A stretch of 64,000 bases of DNA from Kitasatospora xanthocidica (GTDB lineage: Bacteria; Actinomycetota; Actinomycetes; Streptomycetales; Streptomycetaceae), in contig NZ_BNBY01000006.1 of NCBI RefSeq assembly GCF_014656195.1, forward strand, positions 94,736-158,735. The letters run 5' to 3'. This document shows positions 1 to 8,340 of the stretch, piece by piece (position 1 is the first letter of the stretch; the number at the start of each line of letters is the position of its first letter). Under the pieces are notes generated by a model that saw only the letters and a program-made list of their open reading frames with translations, had not been told where the DNA came from and searched no databases. A program made the position numbers and the translations under genes.

Positions 1-29
1 GAGCCGGCCCAAGCGCAAGCGCTGACCGG

Positions 30-1382
30 TCAGTTGCGGCTGATCGTGCCGCAGCCCTCGGTCTGCTCGACGTCCTTGCTGCGGTCGTACGGGTCGATGG
101 CGGGTCCGGTCGGCCGGGAGCCGGGGGTGTCCTGCCGCACCGGCGCGAACTGGTCGAACTGCGGGTGGAAGAAGCCGTCGTAGACGTCGCAGGCCGAGTT
201 GGCGGGGTCCGTCTGGCTCTTGGCGTAGACGACCTTCTTCGGCTGGACCTGGTAGCGCCCCGGGTCGTAGAAGCGGAACGTGTCGACCCGCCGCACGATC
301 GTCCGGGTGGTCCAGGTGTCCCCGGCCACGTCGTCCGTCCGCTCGACCAGGCCGGCCGGCCGGGGAGTGCCGCCGCCCTGCGGCGCGGCCGGCTTCGCCG
401 GCTGCGGGGCACGGGTCGTCGGCTGGGGCGCAGCGGCGCGCTTGGCGGCCTCCGGGCCGGGGCGCAGCGCGTACACGAAGCTGAAGTCGGTGTGGATCAG
501 GACGCCCTTGTCCCCGTCGCCCTCGTAGGTCATCCGGCCCTGGACCTTGACCGTGTCGACCACCGGGATCGCGTCGCGCGGGTCGAACCGGCTGAACAAG
601 TTGGTCGGGTCGTTCTCCTTGGACGGGTGCTCCAGTGCGGCCCTCGCCTCGTCCTGGTCCTGCCGCTCCAGCAGCGCCAGGGCGGCGTCCGGCCGGCCGC
701 CCGCGACCACGGCCGGGTCCAGGTTGGCGGCGATCAGGTAGTCCTTGACGGACTGCAGTTGCGAGGCCACCTGGGCGGTCGTGAAGACGCCGGTGGCCTG
801 TGCCTCGGGGAGGACGAAGGCCTCGGCGCCGTTCGGCCAGCCCTCGGCGGGGGAGCCGGCCCAGGGGTGGGCGACGGTCGGCTGCTGTTCGTCGGCCTTC
901 GGCGGCGCGGTGGTCGGCCTGGCCGTCTCGGGGGCGACGGTCGGCACGGGGGTGTGGGCGGCGGAGGAGCCGCCGAAGCGGCTCGTGTACCAGCTGCGCA
1001 GCCCGTCGATGTTGAGCGCCGCGAGCAGCACGGCGACGGTCAGCGCCACGTAGAGCGGTGTGCGCCAGCGCGAGGCGCGCGGTCGCACGTTCCCCCAGGC
1101 GTCGAACACCGGGGGCTTCGGCTTGCGGCCGAAGCGGCGCTTGGGCGCGGGGCCGTCGTTGACCGAGCGGCGGCCGCCCGGGTCGACCGGCGGGGTGTGC
1201 TTCCACCGGGCGCTCAGCATGCGGGTGCGCCCGCTCTGTTCCTTGACGGCGGCGCCCCGGACGAATTCCTCGTCCAGGACGAGGTCGGCGAACGGGTCCT
1301 TCGCGCCCGTCCCGGACGGGTCGGACCCGCCCGGTTCACCGCCCCGGTCGGGGCGCGGTTCTGGATCTTCGGCTATCGGCAT
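30..1382 (-). CDS. Hypothetical single-pass membrane protein
   Basis: This 450-residue protein has a charged, Pro/Gly-rich cytoplasmic N-terminus of about 105 residues. A single membrane segment follows (about residues 107-125, LYVALTVAVLLAALNIDGL), then a large extracellular region with Pro/Thr-rich linkers near residues 145-165 and 315-345. The C-terminal part contains two cysteines (SACDVYDGF and TEGCGTISRN) that could form a disulphide. I recognise no catalytic motif. The layout suggests a surface-anchored protein, and no function can be assigned. The ATG at 1382 has no strong ribosome binding site. Confidence 0.75.
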   Translation of the reverse strand: MPIAEDPEPRPDRGGEPGGSDPSGTGAKDPFADLVLDEEFVRGAAVKEQSGRTRMLSARWKHTPPVDPGGRRSVNDGPAPKRRFGRKPKPPVFDAWGNVRPRASRWRTPLYVALTVAVLLAALNIDGLRSWYTSRFGGSSAAHTPVPTVAPETARPTTAPPKADEQQPTVAHPWAGSPAEGWPNGAEAFVLPEAQATGVFTTAQVASQLQSVKDYLIAANLDPAVVAGGRPDAALALLERQDQDEARAALEHPSKENDPTNLFSRFDPRDAIPVVDTVKVQGRMTYEGDGDKGVLIHTDFSFVYALRPGPEAAKRAAAPQPTTRAPQPAKPAAPQGGGTPRPAGLVERTDDVAGDTWTTRTIVRRVDTFRFYDPGRYQVQPKKVVYAKSQTDPANSACDVYDGFFHPQFDQFAPVRQDTPGSRPTGPAIDPYDRSKDVEQTEGCGTISRN

Positions 1383-1496
1383 CGCGCCAGTATGACGACG
1401 GGGTGTGACGATGCGCCGATCAGGGGCACACCACGTGGTGAACTCGTGTCCGTCGGGCGGCGCTTCGCCCCGCTTCGTCCCGGAACCGCGCCGGGC

Positions 1497-1946
1497 TCAG
1501 GACTTGCCGCGCGCCTGCTTGACCGACCCCACCACCCCGGCGATCGCCAGCAGCAGACCGGCGGGCAGCAGCGAGATGAAGAAGGCGCCGAACAGACTGG
1601 AGTCGCCGAGGAACAGCTGCGCCAGGGTGTTCAGGGCCAGCAGCCCGCCGGCCGCCGGCAGCGCCGACTGCCACGGGTGGTCGTTCGCCCACCGGCGCAG
1701 CCGTCGGTCGGCGGTGTCGCGGCGCAGTTGCCCGCCGACGGTGCCGACCAGGAAGAAGAAGAACAGGGCCCAGCCGGCCGGACCGGCCAGCATGCTCAGC
1801 GACCAGCTCCCGGAGATCGCCTCGATCCCCAGGGATGTCGCCCCCACCACCGCACCGACCCCCGCGGCGGTTCGCCACGGTCCCACGGTCGCCGAGGCGA
1901 CGGCGAGTTGCCGGTTCTCACGTCGGGACATGTCGTCGTGTGCCAT
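1497..1946 (-). CDS. Hypothetical multi-pass membrane protein
   Basis: The protein has 149 residues and about four hydrophobic stretches: near residues 25-45, 52-72 (PAGWALFFFFLVGTVGG), 93-110 and 118-140 (FISLLPAGLLLAIAGVVG). A basic loop (QLRRDTADRRLRRWANDHPW) lies in the middle. No conserved catalytic motif is visible. It is read toward the membrane protein gene at 30-1382 with a gap of about 110 bases, so the two may be cotranscribed. Its function is unknown. Confidence 0.7.
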   Translation of the reverse strand: MAHDDMSRRENRQLAVASATVGPWRTAAGVGAVVGATSLGIEAISGSWSLSMLAGPAGWALFFFFLVGTVGGQLRRDTADRRLRRWANDHPWQSALPAAGGLLALNTLAQLFLGDSSLFGAFFISLLPAGLLLAIAGVVGSVKQARGKS

Positions 1947-2073
1947 GGCTCAACGGTGCGCCCGCCAGGGCCCGGAGGCCATAGGGGAACCCCCTGGTTT
2001 TCTCCCTAGGGGCGGATCCGGGGCGGACCCGGGGCGGCCTCGGGTCGAACGCCGGGGCGGCGGGTCGAAAGCC

Positions 2074-2139
2074 GGGCCGACCGGCCGCCCCGGGCCGCGC
2101 GACCACGGGCCGACCGGCCGCCCCGGGCCGCGCGACCAC
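2074..2139. repeat. Two exact tandem 33-bp repeats upstream of proC
   Basis: The units 2074-2106 and 2107-2139 are identical and begin GGGCCGACCGG. They lie about 75 bases upstream of the proC start, in the gap between a reverse-strand membrane protein gene and proC. A promoter for proC would be expected here, but no clear -10/-35 pair is visible. Confidence 0.85.
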
Positions 2140-2211
2140 GGACCGGACGGTCCCGCCGGGCGCCGCCGCGCGGTGCGAGGATGGCCGCAGTACCGAGGCA
2201 AGGAGCGGACC

Positions 2212-3039
2212 ATGGGCAGCAGCGCGGCACACGGACAGAAGATCGCCTTCCTGGGCACCGGCAAGATCGGGGAGGCCCTGCTCTCCGGTCTGCTGCGGGC
2301 CGGCAAGGACCCGGCGGACGTCCTGGTGACCGCCCGCCGTCCCGAGCGCGCGGCCGAACTCGCGGCCCGGTACGGCGTGGTGGCGGCCTCCAACGCCGAG
2401 GCGGCCAAGCTCGCCGACACCCTGATCCTGGCGGTCAAGCCGCAGGACATGGGCACCCTGCTGGAGGAGCTGGCGCCGCACGTCAGCGCGGACCGCCTGG
2501 TGATCTCGGCCGCGGCCGGTGTCCCGACCGCCTGGTTCGAGGAGCGGCTGGCGGCGGGCACCCCGGTGGTCCGGGTGATGCCCAACACGCCGGTCCTGGT
2601 GGACGAGGGGATGAGCGTCATCTCCGGCGGCTCGCACGCCACCGAGGAGCACCTGGTGCGGGCGGAGGAGATCTTCAGCTCGGTCGGCAAGGCGCTGCGG
2701 CTGCCGGAGTCCCAGCAGGACGCGGCCACCGCGCTGTCCGGCTCCGGACCGGCGTACTTCTACTTCCTGGTCGAGGCGATGACCGACGCGGGCATCCTGC
2801 TGGGTCTGCCCCGTCAGGTGGCGCACGACCTGATCGTGCAGTCGGCGATCGGCGCCTCGGTGATGCTGCGGGACTCCGGGGAGCACCCGGTGAAGCTGCG
2901 CGAGGCGGTCACCTCCCCGGCGGGCACCACCATCGCGGCCATCCGCGAGCTGGAGAACCACGGGGTGCGGGCCGCGCTGCTGGGCGCCCTGGAGGCGGCC
3001 CGGGACCGCTCCCGGGAGCTGGCCTCCGGCGGCAAGTAG
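2212..3039 (+). CDS. proC: Pyrroline-5-carboxylate reductase
   Basis: ProC catalyses the last step of proline synthesis, the NAD(P)H-dependent reduction of 1-pyrroline-5-carboxylate. The 275-residue protein opens with a Rossmann fold carrying the dinucleotide motif FLGTGKIGEALLSG. Its C-terminal dimerisation domain has the family signature around SGSGPAYFYFLVEAM and REAVTSPAGTT. The ATG at 2212 is chosen because AAGGAG sits six bases upstream. The reading frame is open much further upstream but shows no homology-like content there. The length is normal for the family. It appears monocistronic and is followed by an unusual C-rich tract. Confidence 0.95.
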   Translation: MGSSAAHGQKIAFLGTGKIGEALLSGLLRAGKDPADVLVTARRPERAAELAARYGVVAASNAEAAKLADTLILAVKPQDMGTLLEELAPHVSADRLVISAAAGVPTAWFEERLAAGTPVVRVMPNTPVLVDEGMSVISGGSHATEEHLVRAEEIFSSVGKALRLPESQQDAATALSGSGPAYFYFLVEAMTDAGILLGLPRQVAHDLIVQSAIGASVMLRDSGEHPVKLREAVTSPAGTTIAAIRELENHGVRAALLGALEAARDRSRELASGGK

Positions 3040-3040
3040 C

Positions 3041-3125
3041 CCCGGCCACACCCCAGCACACCCCGGCACGCCCCGGCCACCCCCCAGCACGCCCCGGCCA
3101 CCCCCCGGCACGCCCGGGACACCCC
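3041..3125 (-). repeat. C-rich array, G-quadruplex-prone on the minus strand
   Basis: Directly after the proC stop comes a tract of C-runs. It includes two near-identical 21-bp units (3070-3090 and 3091-3111) that differ at one base. On the minus strand this gives at least seven runs of four to six G separated by three to eight bases, which meets the usual G-quadruplex pattern. A transcript from proC would be C-rich, and the G-rich strand is the template. Confidence 0.75.
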
Positions 3126-3267
3126 GGAACGCCCGGAATTCGCCCGGGAGGCGTCCGGGACCGGACCGGACGGACCCTGCGCGACCCCTCCCGCAATCGC
3201 GGCGCACCGCCTACGCTCTCGCCAACATCGTCCTACCGGCCGGTAGCGAGGTCGCCAGGAGACCCGT

Positions 3268-4494
3268 GTGGAGGTCCGTGTGAGTGCCCCGCCGTCCGTG
3301 CAGCCCGTCCCGTCCCCGGTGGCGCCCGGCCTTCGGGTCGGGCGGGCCGCGCTCGCCGTCAGCTTCCTGCTCCAGGGCACCACCTTCGCGCTGCTGGTCA
3401 CCTGCATCCCGGAGATCCAGCACCGGTACGGGCTGAGCGACGGGCTGCTGCCGGTCTTCCTGGCCGCTGTGCCGGTCCTGGCCGGGGCCGGCTCGATCGC
3501 CTCGGAGCGGCTGGTGAAGCGCACCGGCGCGCGGGCCGTGCTGCGGGTGGTCCAGCCCGCCGTCTGCCTCAGCCTGGCGGCCGTCGGGCTCGGCGACGCG
3601 CTCTGGCAACTCGCGCTGGCGCTGGGCGCGTTCGGGCTGCTGGTGGGGGCGCTGGACGCCAGCATGAACATGCTCGGGGTGGGCCTGCAGCACCGCTACG
3701 GCCGCTCGATCATGATCGGTTTCCATGCCGCGTTCAGCCTCGGCGGCATCGTCGGCGCGGCCCTGGCGGGTCTCGGCTCGCACTACGACCTCGGGCTGCC
3801 GGTGCTGTTCGGCACCGCCGCCGCGGTGGTCGCCCCGCTCGCGGTGCTCACCGGCACCAGGTTCGCCGGCCCCGCCGAACTCGGCGACGCCGTCCGGGAG
3901 GCCGCCGAGGCCGCCGCCCGGTCCGTTCCCTGGCGGCCGCTGCTGCCGCTCTGCCTTGCGATGGCCTTCGCGTACATCGCGGACGCCTCGGTCTCCAACT
4001 ACAGCGTCAAGTACCTCACCGACGGCCTGGGCAGCCGGGAGGACCTCGCCAAGCTCTCCTACCTCGGCTACATGTGCGCGATGCTGCTCGGCCGCGCCCT
4101 GGGCGACCGCGCGGTGCAGCGCTTCGGCGCGGTCCCGGTGGTCCGGGCCGGCGCCGCGCTGGCCGCGCTCGGCTTCGGGCTGGCCGCGGTCGCGCCCGCC
4201 GCCTGGGCCGGCATCGCCGCGTTCACCGTGCTCGGCTTCGGCATCTGCGCGATCATCCCGCAGGTGTTCGCGGCCGGCGGCCGGCTCTTCCCGGCCGACT
4301 CGGACGCCGCGGTGGCCCGGCTGAACCTCTTCAACTACGTGGGCTTCCTGATCGGTTCGCCGCTGGTCGGCGCGATCGCCGACGCGAGCTCGTACCGCTG
4401 GGCGCTGCTCGCCCCGATGCTGCTGGTGCTGGCCGTCCTGCCGCTGGCCGACCGCTTCGCCCCGGCGCCGGTGTCGGCCCCCGCCGTCACGTGA
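3268..4494 (+). CDS. MFS transporter (about 12 membrane segments)
   Basis: This 408-residue integral membrane protein of the major facilitator superfamily carries about 12 hydrophobic segments. It begins near residue 22 (AALAVSFLLQGTTFALLVTCI) and resembles the small-molecule permease or sugar-efflux-like branch annotated widely in actinomycetes. No residue pattern identifies the substrate. The GTG at 3268 has AGGAGA five bases upstream. An in-frame GTG at 3280 is less well placed. A perfect-looking hairpin overlaps its stop codon. Confidence 0.85.
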   Translation: MEVRVSAPPSVQPVPSPVAPGLRVGRAALAVSFLLQGTTFALLVTCIPEIQHRYGLSDGLLPVFLAAVPVLAGAGSIASERLVKRTGARAVLRVVQPAVCLSLAAVGLGDALWQLALALGAFGLLVGALDASMNMLGVGLQHRYGRSIMIGFHAAFSLGGIVGAALAGLGSHYDLGLPVLFGTAAAVVAPLAVLTGTRFAGPAELGDAVREAAEAAARSVPWRPLLPLCLAMAFAYIADASVSNYSVKYLTDGLGSREDLAKLSYLGYMCAMLLGRALGDRAVQRFGAVPVVRAGAALAALGFGLAAVAPAAWAGIAAFTVLGFGICAIIPQVFAAGGRLFPADSDAAVARLNLFNYVGFLIGSPLVGAIADASSYRWALLAPMLLVLAVLPLADRFAPAPVSAPAVT

Positions 4495-4506
4495 CGACGG
4501 GGGCCG
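4475..4506. terminator. Hairpin overlapping the MFS stop codon
   Basis: The arms 4475-4490 and 4491-4506 form a near-perfect 32-bp palindrome with one mismatch, centred on the TGA at 4492-4494. The neighbouring secreted-protein gene converges and ends at 4522, so the hairpin can serve as a bidirectional terminator. Confidence 0.65.
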
Positions 4507-4521
4507 AAGGCGGGGCGGGGG

Positions 4522-5043
4522 TCAGCTGATCACGGTCTGCAGCTCGGGCAGGCCGGTGAGCGAGCCGCCCTCCCGGACGTCGCTCGGACCGCCCACCTGG
4601 CCGAACTCGTAGTAGACGTACGTCGCCCAGTTCACCGTGTAGGGCCCGGCGCCCCAGGACGGAGTGTCGGCGATCTTCACGGTGAGCGTGACGGTCTTGG
4701 TCGCGCCCGGCGCGATCGGCGCGTTGAAGTGGAAGTTGGCGCTGTTCCCGCTGATCACGCAGTCGACCGTGTCCCCGGTGCAGCCCGTGACGGTGAAGGC
4801 CCCGCTCGTATTGGCCGGCCAGGTCGGCGAGACGGTCTCGTAGGCGAAGTAGATGTCGCTGGTCTCGGTGTTGGTGAGGGAAAGCGTCAGGGTCAGCTGG
4901 TCACCGGCCCTCGCGGTCGGCTTGTCGACGGCGAAAGCGGGTCCGCTGCCCGCGGCGGAGGCCGGCTGGGCGGCGAAGAACAGGCCAAGTCCCAGTATCG
5001 CAGCGAGAATTACCCCAAGGCGTTGCACGCTGAATGGCTTCAT
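4522..5043 (-). CDS. Secreted beta-sandwich protein of unknown function
   Basis: The 173-residue protein has a clear Sec signal peptide (MKPFSVQRLGVILAAILGLG, cleavage after the ASA near residue 30). The mature part has alternating hydrophobic strands and an NTETSDIYFAYET-type segment resembling CARDB/DUF11 immunoglobulin-like domains. Two cysteines (VTGCTGD, VDCVIS) probably pair. The ATG at 5043 is chosen because the signal peptide starts there, although the frame is open further upstream. It is probably an extracellular or cell-wall-associated protein. No enzymatic motif is seen. Confidence 0.75.
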   Translation of the reverse strand: MKPFSVQRLGVILAAILGLGLFFAAQPASAAGSGPAFAVDKPTARAGDQLTLTLSLTNTETSDIYFAYETVSPTWPANTSGAFTVTGCTGDTVDCVISGNSANFHFNAPIAPGATKTVTLTVKIADTPSWGAGPYTVNWATYVYYEFGQVGGPSDVREGGSLTGLPELQTVIS

Positions 5044-5162
5044 GGCGGAGACGATAGGGAGTCGTGAAGGTTTTGTCTGTACCGCCTCAATAGCGCCTCG
5101 CCGTTGACCCCGGGCGCGCCCTGGCGGCGGCCCGTCCGCCCCCACCCGCTACGGTGGAGGCC

Positions 5163-6359
5163 ATGCCCGAAGCCGAGCGTGACACCCCCTGCGGCCTGCA
5201 CCTCTTCTGGGACGAGGCCGTCACCGCCTACGACTTCGGCCCCGGCCACCCGATGGACCCGACCCGCCTCGCCCTCACCATGCGCCTGGTCGAGGCGCTC
5301 GGGCTGGACGCCGGCCCCGGGGTCACCGTGCGGTCCGCGCCGCCGGCCGGCGACTCCACGCTCCGGCTGGTGCACACCCGCGAGTACGTCGAGGCGGTGA
5401 AGCACGCCGGTGCCCACCCCGAACAGACCGACGCCCGGCACGGCCTCGGCACCGACGACAACTGGGCCTTCCCCGCCGTCCATTCGGCCTCCGCGCTGAT
5501 CGCCGGCCAGTCGGTGGCCGCCGCCGAGGCGGTCTGGCGCGGCGAGACCCCGCACGCGGTCAACTTCGCCGGCGGACTGCACCACGCGATGCCCGGCAAG
5601 GCCTCCGGCTTCTGCATCTACAACGACCCGGCGCTCGCCATCGCCCGGCTGCTCGAACTCGGCGCCGAGCGGGTCGCCTACGTCGACGTGGACGTCCACC
5701 ACGGCGACGGGGTCCAGGAGGCCTTCTGGAACGACCCGCGGGTGCTCACGGTCTCCCTGCACGAGCACCCCGCCACGCTCTTCCCGCAGACCGGCTGGCC
5801 GATGGAGACCGGCGGCCCGGACGCCCCCGGCTCCGCCGCCAACCTGCCGCTGCCCGCGGGGACCGGCGACGCCGGCTGGCTGCGCGCCTTCCACGCCCTG
5901 GTGCCCGACCTGCTGGCGGCCTTCCGGCCGCAGGTCCTGGTCACCCAGCACGGCGCCGACACCCACCTGGAGGACCCGCTCGCGCACCTCGCCGTCACCG
6001 TGGACGCCCAGCGGCTGATCGCCGAGGAACTGCACGACCTGGCCCACCGGCACACCGGCGGCCGCTGGGTGGCCACCGGCGGGGGCGGCTACGCGGTGGT
6101 GGACGTCGTCCCGCGCTCCTGGACCCACCTGGTCGCCACCGCCGCCGGCCGGCCGGTCGACCCGGCCACCGAGACCCCGGAGCCCTGGCGCGCCGAGGTC
6201 CACCGCCGCACCCGCCGCCCGGCCCCGCTGCGGATGACCGACGGCGCCCGCCCGGCCTGGCGCGACTTCGAGGCGGGTTACGATCCGGCCGACCGGCTCG
6301 ATCAGGCCATCCTCGCCAGCCGCCGCGCGGTCTTCCCCCACCACGGCCTGCTGGCCTGA
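5163..6359 (+). CDS. acuC: AcuC-type histone deacetylase family protein
   Basis: This is a zinc-dependent amidohydrolase of the arginase/deacetylase superfamily. AcuC in Bacillus deacetylates acetyl-CoA synthetase, but the target here is not known. Motifs visible in about 398 residues are the active-site histidine pair (GGLHHAMPGKASGF), the metal-binding DVDVHHGDGVQEAF, a second metal aspartate in HGADTHLEDPL, and the GGGGYAV segment that normally carries the catalytic tyrosine. The start is ambiguous: ATG 5163 is preferred, and GTG 5154 is in frame. It is followed by the leader region of a small DNA-binding protein. Confidence 0.9.
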   Translation: MPEAERDTPCGLHLFWDEAVTAYDFGPGHPMDPTRLALTMRLVEALGLDAGPGVTVRSAPPAGDSTLRLVHTREYVEAVKHAGAHPEQTDARHGLGTDDNWAFPAVHSASALIAGQSVAAAEAVWRGETPHAVNFAGGLHHAMPGKASGFCIYNDPALAIARLLELGAERVAYVDVDVHHGDGVQEAFWNDPRVLTVSLHEHPATLFPQTGWPMETGGPDAPGSAANLPLPAGTGDAGWLRAFHALVPDLLAAFRPQVLVTQHGADTHLEDPLAHLAVTVDAQRLIAEELHDLAHRHTGGRWVATGGGGYAVVDVVPRSWTHLVATAAGRPVDPATETPEPWRAEVHRRTRRPAPLRMTDGARPAWRDFEAGYDPADRLDQAILASRRAVFPHHGLLA

Positions 6360-6447
6360 CCGGCCGCTCCGGCCCCGCCCCGGCCGGGTCCGGCACGGCG
6401 GTGCGTACGCGGGGCGGTGCGATCCGCCGATCGGCTACGTACTGCAA

Positions 6448-6476
6448 CAGTCCTATCTCTCACCGTACGAGGACTG
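6448..6476. promoter_or_regulatory. 7-bp inverted repeat upstream of the excisionase-like gene
   Basis: CAGTCCT at 6448-6454 and AGGACTG at 6470-6476 form a perfect inverted repeat with a 15-base spacer. It lies about 110 bases upstream of the start at 6588 and could be an operator. No regulator can be named. Confidence 0.35.
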
Positions 6477-6531
6477 CACTTCCCCTCTTCCCACTGGTAC
6501 CACCCATAACTACTCTGGGGATACACGTGTG

Positions 6532-6561
6532 CCGGTGGAGTCACCGGAGGGGAAGCCGGTG
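6532..6561 (+). promoter_or_regulatory. Mutually exclusive leader hairpins
   Basis: Three segments alternate: CCGGTG (6532-6537), CACCGG (6542-6547) and CCGGTG (6556-6561). The middle one can pair with either flank. The second hairpin would display AGGGGAAG in its loop, next to possible starts at 6564 (TTG) and 6588 (ATG). This is an inferred structure. Confidence 0.35.
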
Positions 6562-6587
6562 CCTTGCACACGGGTAAGGGTCGGGTG

Positions 6588-6803
6588 ATGGTCATGAGTT
6601 CCGTGGAGCGTCCCCTGCAGGAAGTCGTCTTCCTGACCGTGGCGGAGGTCGCCGCGGTCATGCGGGTGTCCAAGATGACGGTGTACCGACTGGTGCACAG
6701 CGGAGAACTGCCGGCCATCCGGGTCGGACGGTCCTTCCGGGTGCCCCAGCAGGCGGTGCACGAGTACCTCAAGGAGTCCTACGTGCGGCTCGAGAGCGCG
6801 TAG
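6588..6803 (+). CDS. Excisionase/BldC-like helix-turn-helix protein
   Basis: This is a small DNA-binding protein (71 residues from ATG 6588) that is almost entirely one MerR/excisionase-type winged helix-turn-helix (HTH_17). The recognition segment is FLTVAEVAAVMRVSKMTVYR and the wing is GRSFRVPQQAVHEYL. Proteins of this family next to developmental genes in streptomycetes include BldC, but the sequence is not BldC itself. The start is uncertain: TTG 6564, ATG 6588 and ATG 6594 are all in frame, and AAGGG near 6573-6577 favours 6588. It is likely a nucleoid or transcription regulator. Confidence 0.8.
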   Translation: MVMSSVERPLQEVVFLTVAEVAAVMRVSKMTVYRLVHSGELPAIRVGRSFRVPQQAVHEYLKESYVRLESA

Positions 6804-6892
6804 CACCCCGTCGGCCGGGGCGGTCCACAGCCGTGGATCCGCCCCGGTTCGCCGGAGATTTCCCCTGAGTTTCCCGGTTGCGAGGGGCACGA

Positions 6893-6922
6893 TTACGGCC
6901 CCGGCCACGCGGACGGTAGGCT
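6893..6922 (+). promoter_or_regulatory. Candidate housekeeping promoter for bS22
   Basis: TTACGG (6893-6898) and TAGGCT (6917-6922) are separated by 18 bases and lie about 70 bases upstream of the bS22 start. Both fit loosely to the vegetative -35/-10 pattern. Confidence 0.4.
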
Positions 6923-6991
6923 AGGCCCTCACGTCAGTCGTATGGACTCCGTCTCTCACGGACGAGAGTCTCAGTGAGCGAGGGTTGTTCC

Positions 6992-7090
6992 GTGGGCTCT
7001 GTCATCAAGAAGCGTCGCAAGCGTATGGCCAAGAAGAAGCACCGCAAGCTTCTCAAGCGCACTCGCGTTCAGCGTCGCAACAAGAAGTAA
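6992..7090 (+). CDS. Small basic ribosomal protein bS22
   Basis: This 32-residue protein is almost all lysine and arginine ([19 protein letters not shown]...). It matches the AURKAIP1/COX24-domain small-subunit protein bS22 found in actinobacteria, which binds rRNA near the decoding region. The GTG at 6992 is the only sensible start, and it ends at TAA 7090. It is too short for most gene callers but is strongly conserved in the phylum. It sits between the excisionase-like gene and an epimerase. Confidence 0.9.
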   Translation: MGSVIKKRRKRMAKKKHRKLLKRTRVQRRNKK

Positions 7091-7238
7091 GCGCCCCCGG
7101 CCGCGCCCAGCGCGCCCAGCGCTTCCACCGCCCGTCCGGCCCCCGTGGCCGGGCGGGCGGTGTCGTTTCACGGCCCGGCAGGGTGGCGCGGTACGGTGCA
7201 CGCAAGCCGCTCGGGCCGAGGGAATGGGGTGCAGCACC

Positions 7239-8333
7239 GTGGGCGTGGTCGTGCTCGTCACCGGCGTGGCACGCCATCTCGGTGCCCGCTTCGTCGCCGA
7301 GGTCCGCCGCCGTCCGGGGGTGGACCTGGTCGTCGGCGTGGACGTGCAGCCGCCCCGGCTGCCGGTCGAGGAACCGGCCGGCCCGGCCGCCCCGTACCGC
7401 TTCCACCAGCTCGACCTGCGCCGCCCGGCGCTGTCCCGGGTGCTCGCCGAGCACCGGGTGGACACCGTGGTGCACCTCAGCGTCAGCGCCACCGGCCTGG
7501 GCTCCACCAACCGCTCCGCGGTGAAGGAGTCCAACGTGATCGGCACCATGCAGCTGCTCGGCGCCTGCCAGAAGGCGCCCGGGGTGAGCCGGCTGGTGGT
7601 GAAGTCCACCACCGGCGTCTACGGTTCCGCGCCCCGCGACCCGGCCGTGTTCAGCGAGCGGATCCAGCCCAAGGACCCGCCCGGCGGCGGCTTCGCCAAG
7701 GACGCGTCGGAGGTCGAGGGGTACGTCCGCGGCTTCGCCCGGCGCCGCCCGGACGTCGCGGTGACGGTGCTGCGCTTCGCCAACATCGTCGGCCCGGACG
7801 CGGACACCCCGCTCAGCGAGTACTTCGCGCTGCCCGTGCTGCCGACCGTCCTCGGCTACGACCCGCGGCTGCAGTTCGTCCACGAGGACGACGCCGTCGC
7901 CGTGCTCTGCCGGGCCTCCGGCGAGCCCGAGCCGGGCACCGTCAACACCGGCACCTTCAACGTGGCGGGCGAGGGCGTCCTGCTGCTGTCCCAGTGCGCC
8001 CGACGGCTCGGCCGGCCCACCCTGCCGCTGCTGCTGCCCGCGGTCAGCTGGATGGCCGTGCTGGCCCGGCAGACCCGGCTGGTCGACGTCTCGCCGGAGC
8101 AGCTGCGGCTGCTCACCCACGGCCGGGTGGTGGACACCACGCGGCTGCGCGAGACCTTCGGCTACCGTCCGGCCTTCACCACCCCCGAGGCCTTCGCCGA
8201 CTTCGCCGCCGCCCGCGGGCCGGGCCTGCTGCCGCCCGAGCGGCTGGCCGCCGTCACCGACCGGCTGGCCGCGCTGCTCGGCCCGGAAGGGTCCGCCGCC
8301 GTACCGAACCGCCCCCGCCGACCGAGGAGCTGA
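7239..8333 (+). CDS. NAD-dependent epimerase/dehydratase
   Basis: This extended short-chain dehydrogenase of about 364 residues has an N-terminal Rossmann motif (VVVLVTGVARHLGARF), the conserved NVIGTMQLL helix, and an active-site-like STTGVYGSAPRDPA segment. The usual YxxxK pair is not obvious in that region, so catalysis is uncertain. GTG 7239 is preferred because the fold begins immediately after it; ATG 7224 is in frame. The downstream acyltransferase starts eight bases after its stop, so the two form an operon, probably linked to envelope lipid or sugar metabolism. Confidence 0.8.
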   Translation: MGVVVLVTGVARHLGARFVAEVRRRPGVDLVVGVDVQPPRLPVEEPAGPAAPYRFHQLDLRRPALSRVLAEHRVDTVVHLSVSATGLGSTNRSAVKESNVIGTMQLLGACQKAPGVSRLVVKSTTGVYGSAPRDPAVFSERIQPKDPPGGGFAKDASEVEGYVRGFARRRPDVAVTVLRFANIVGPDADTPLSEYFALPVLPTVLGYDPRLQFVHEDDAVAVLCRASGEPEPGTVNTGTFNVAGEGVLLLSQCARRLGRPTLPLLLPAVSWMAVLARQTRLVDVSPEQLRLLTHGRVVDTTRLRETFGYRPAFTTPEAFADFAAARGPGLLPPERLAAVTDRLAALLGPEGSAAVPNRPRRPRS

Positions 8334-8340
8334 ACCCGCG

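Noticed and set aside
1405..2211. N-terminal extension of proC by about 270 codons
   Set aside because: The frame is open by GC bias only. The ProC Rossmann motif and an AAGGAG site place the start at 2212.
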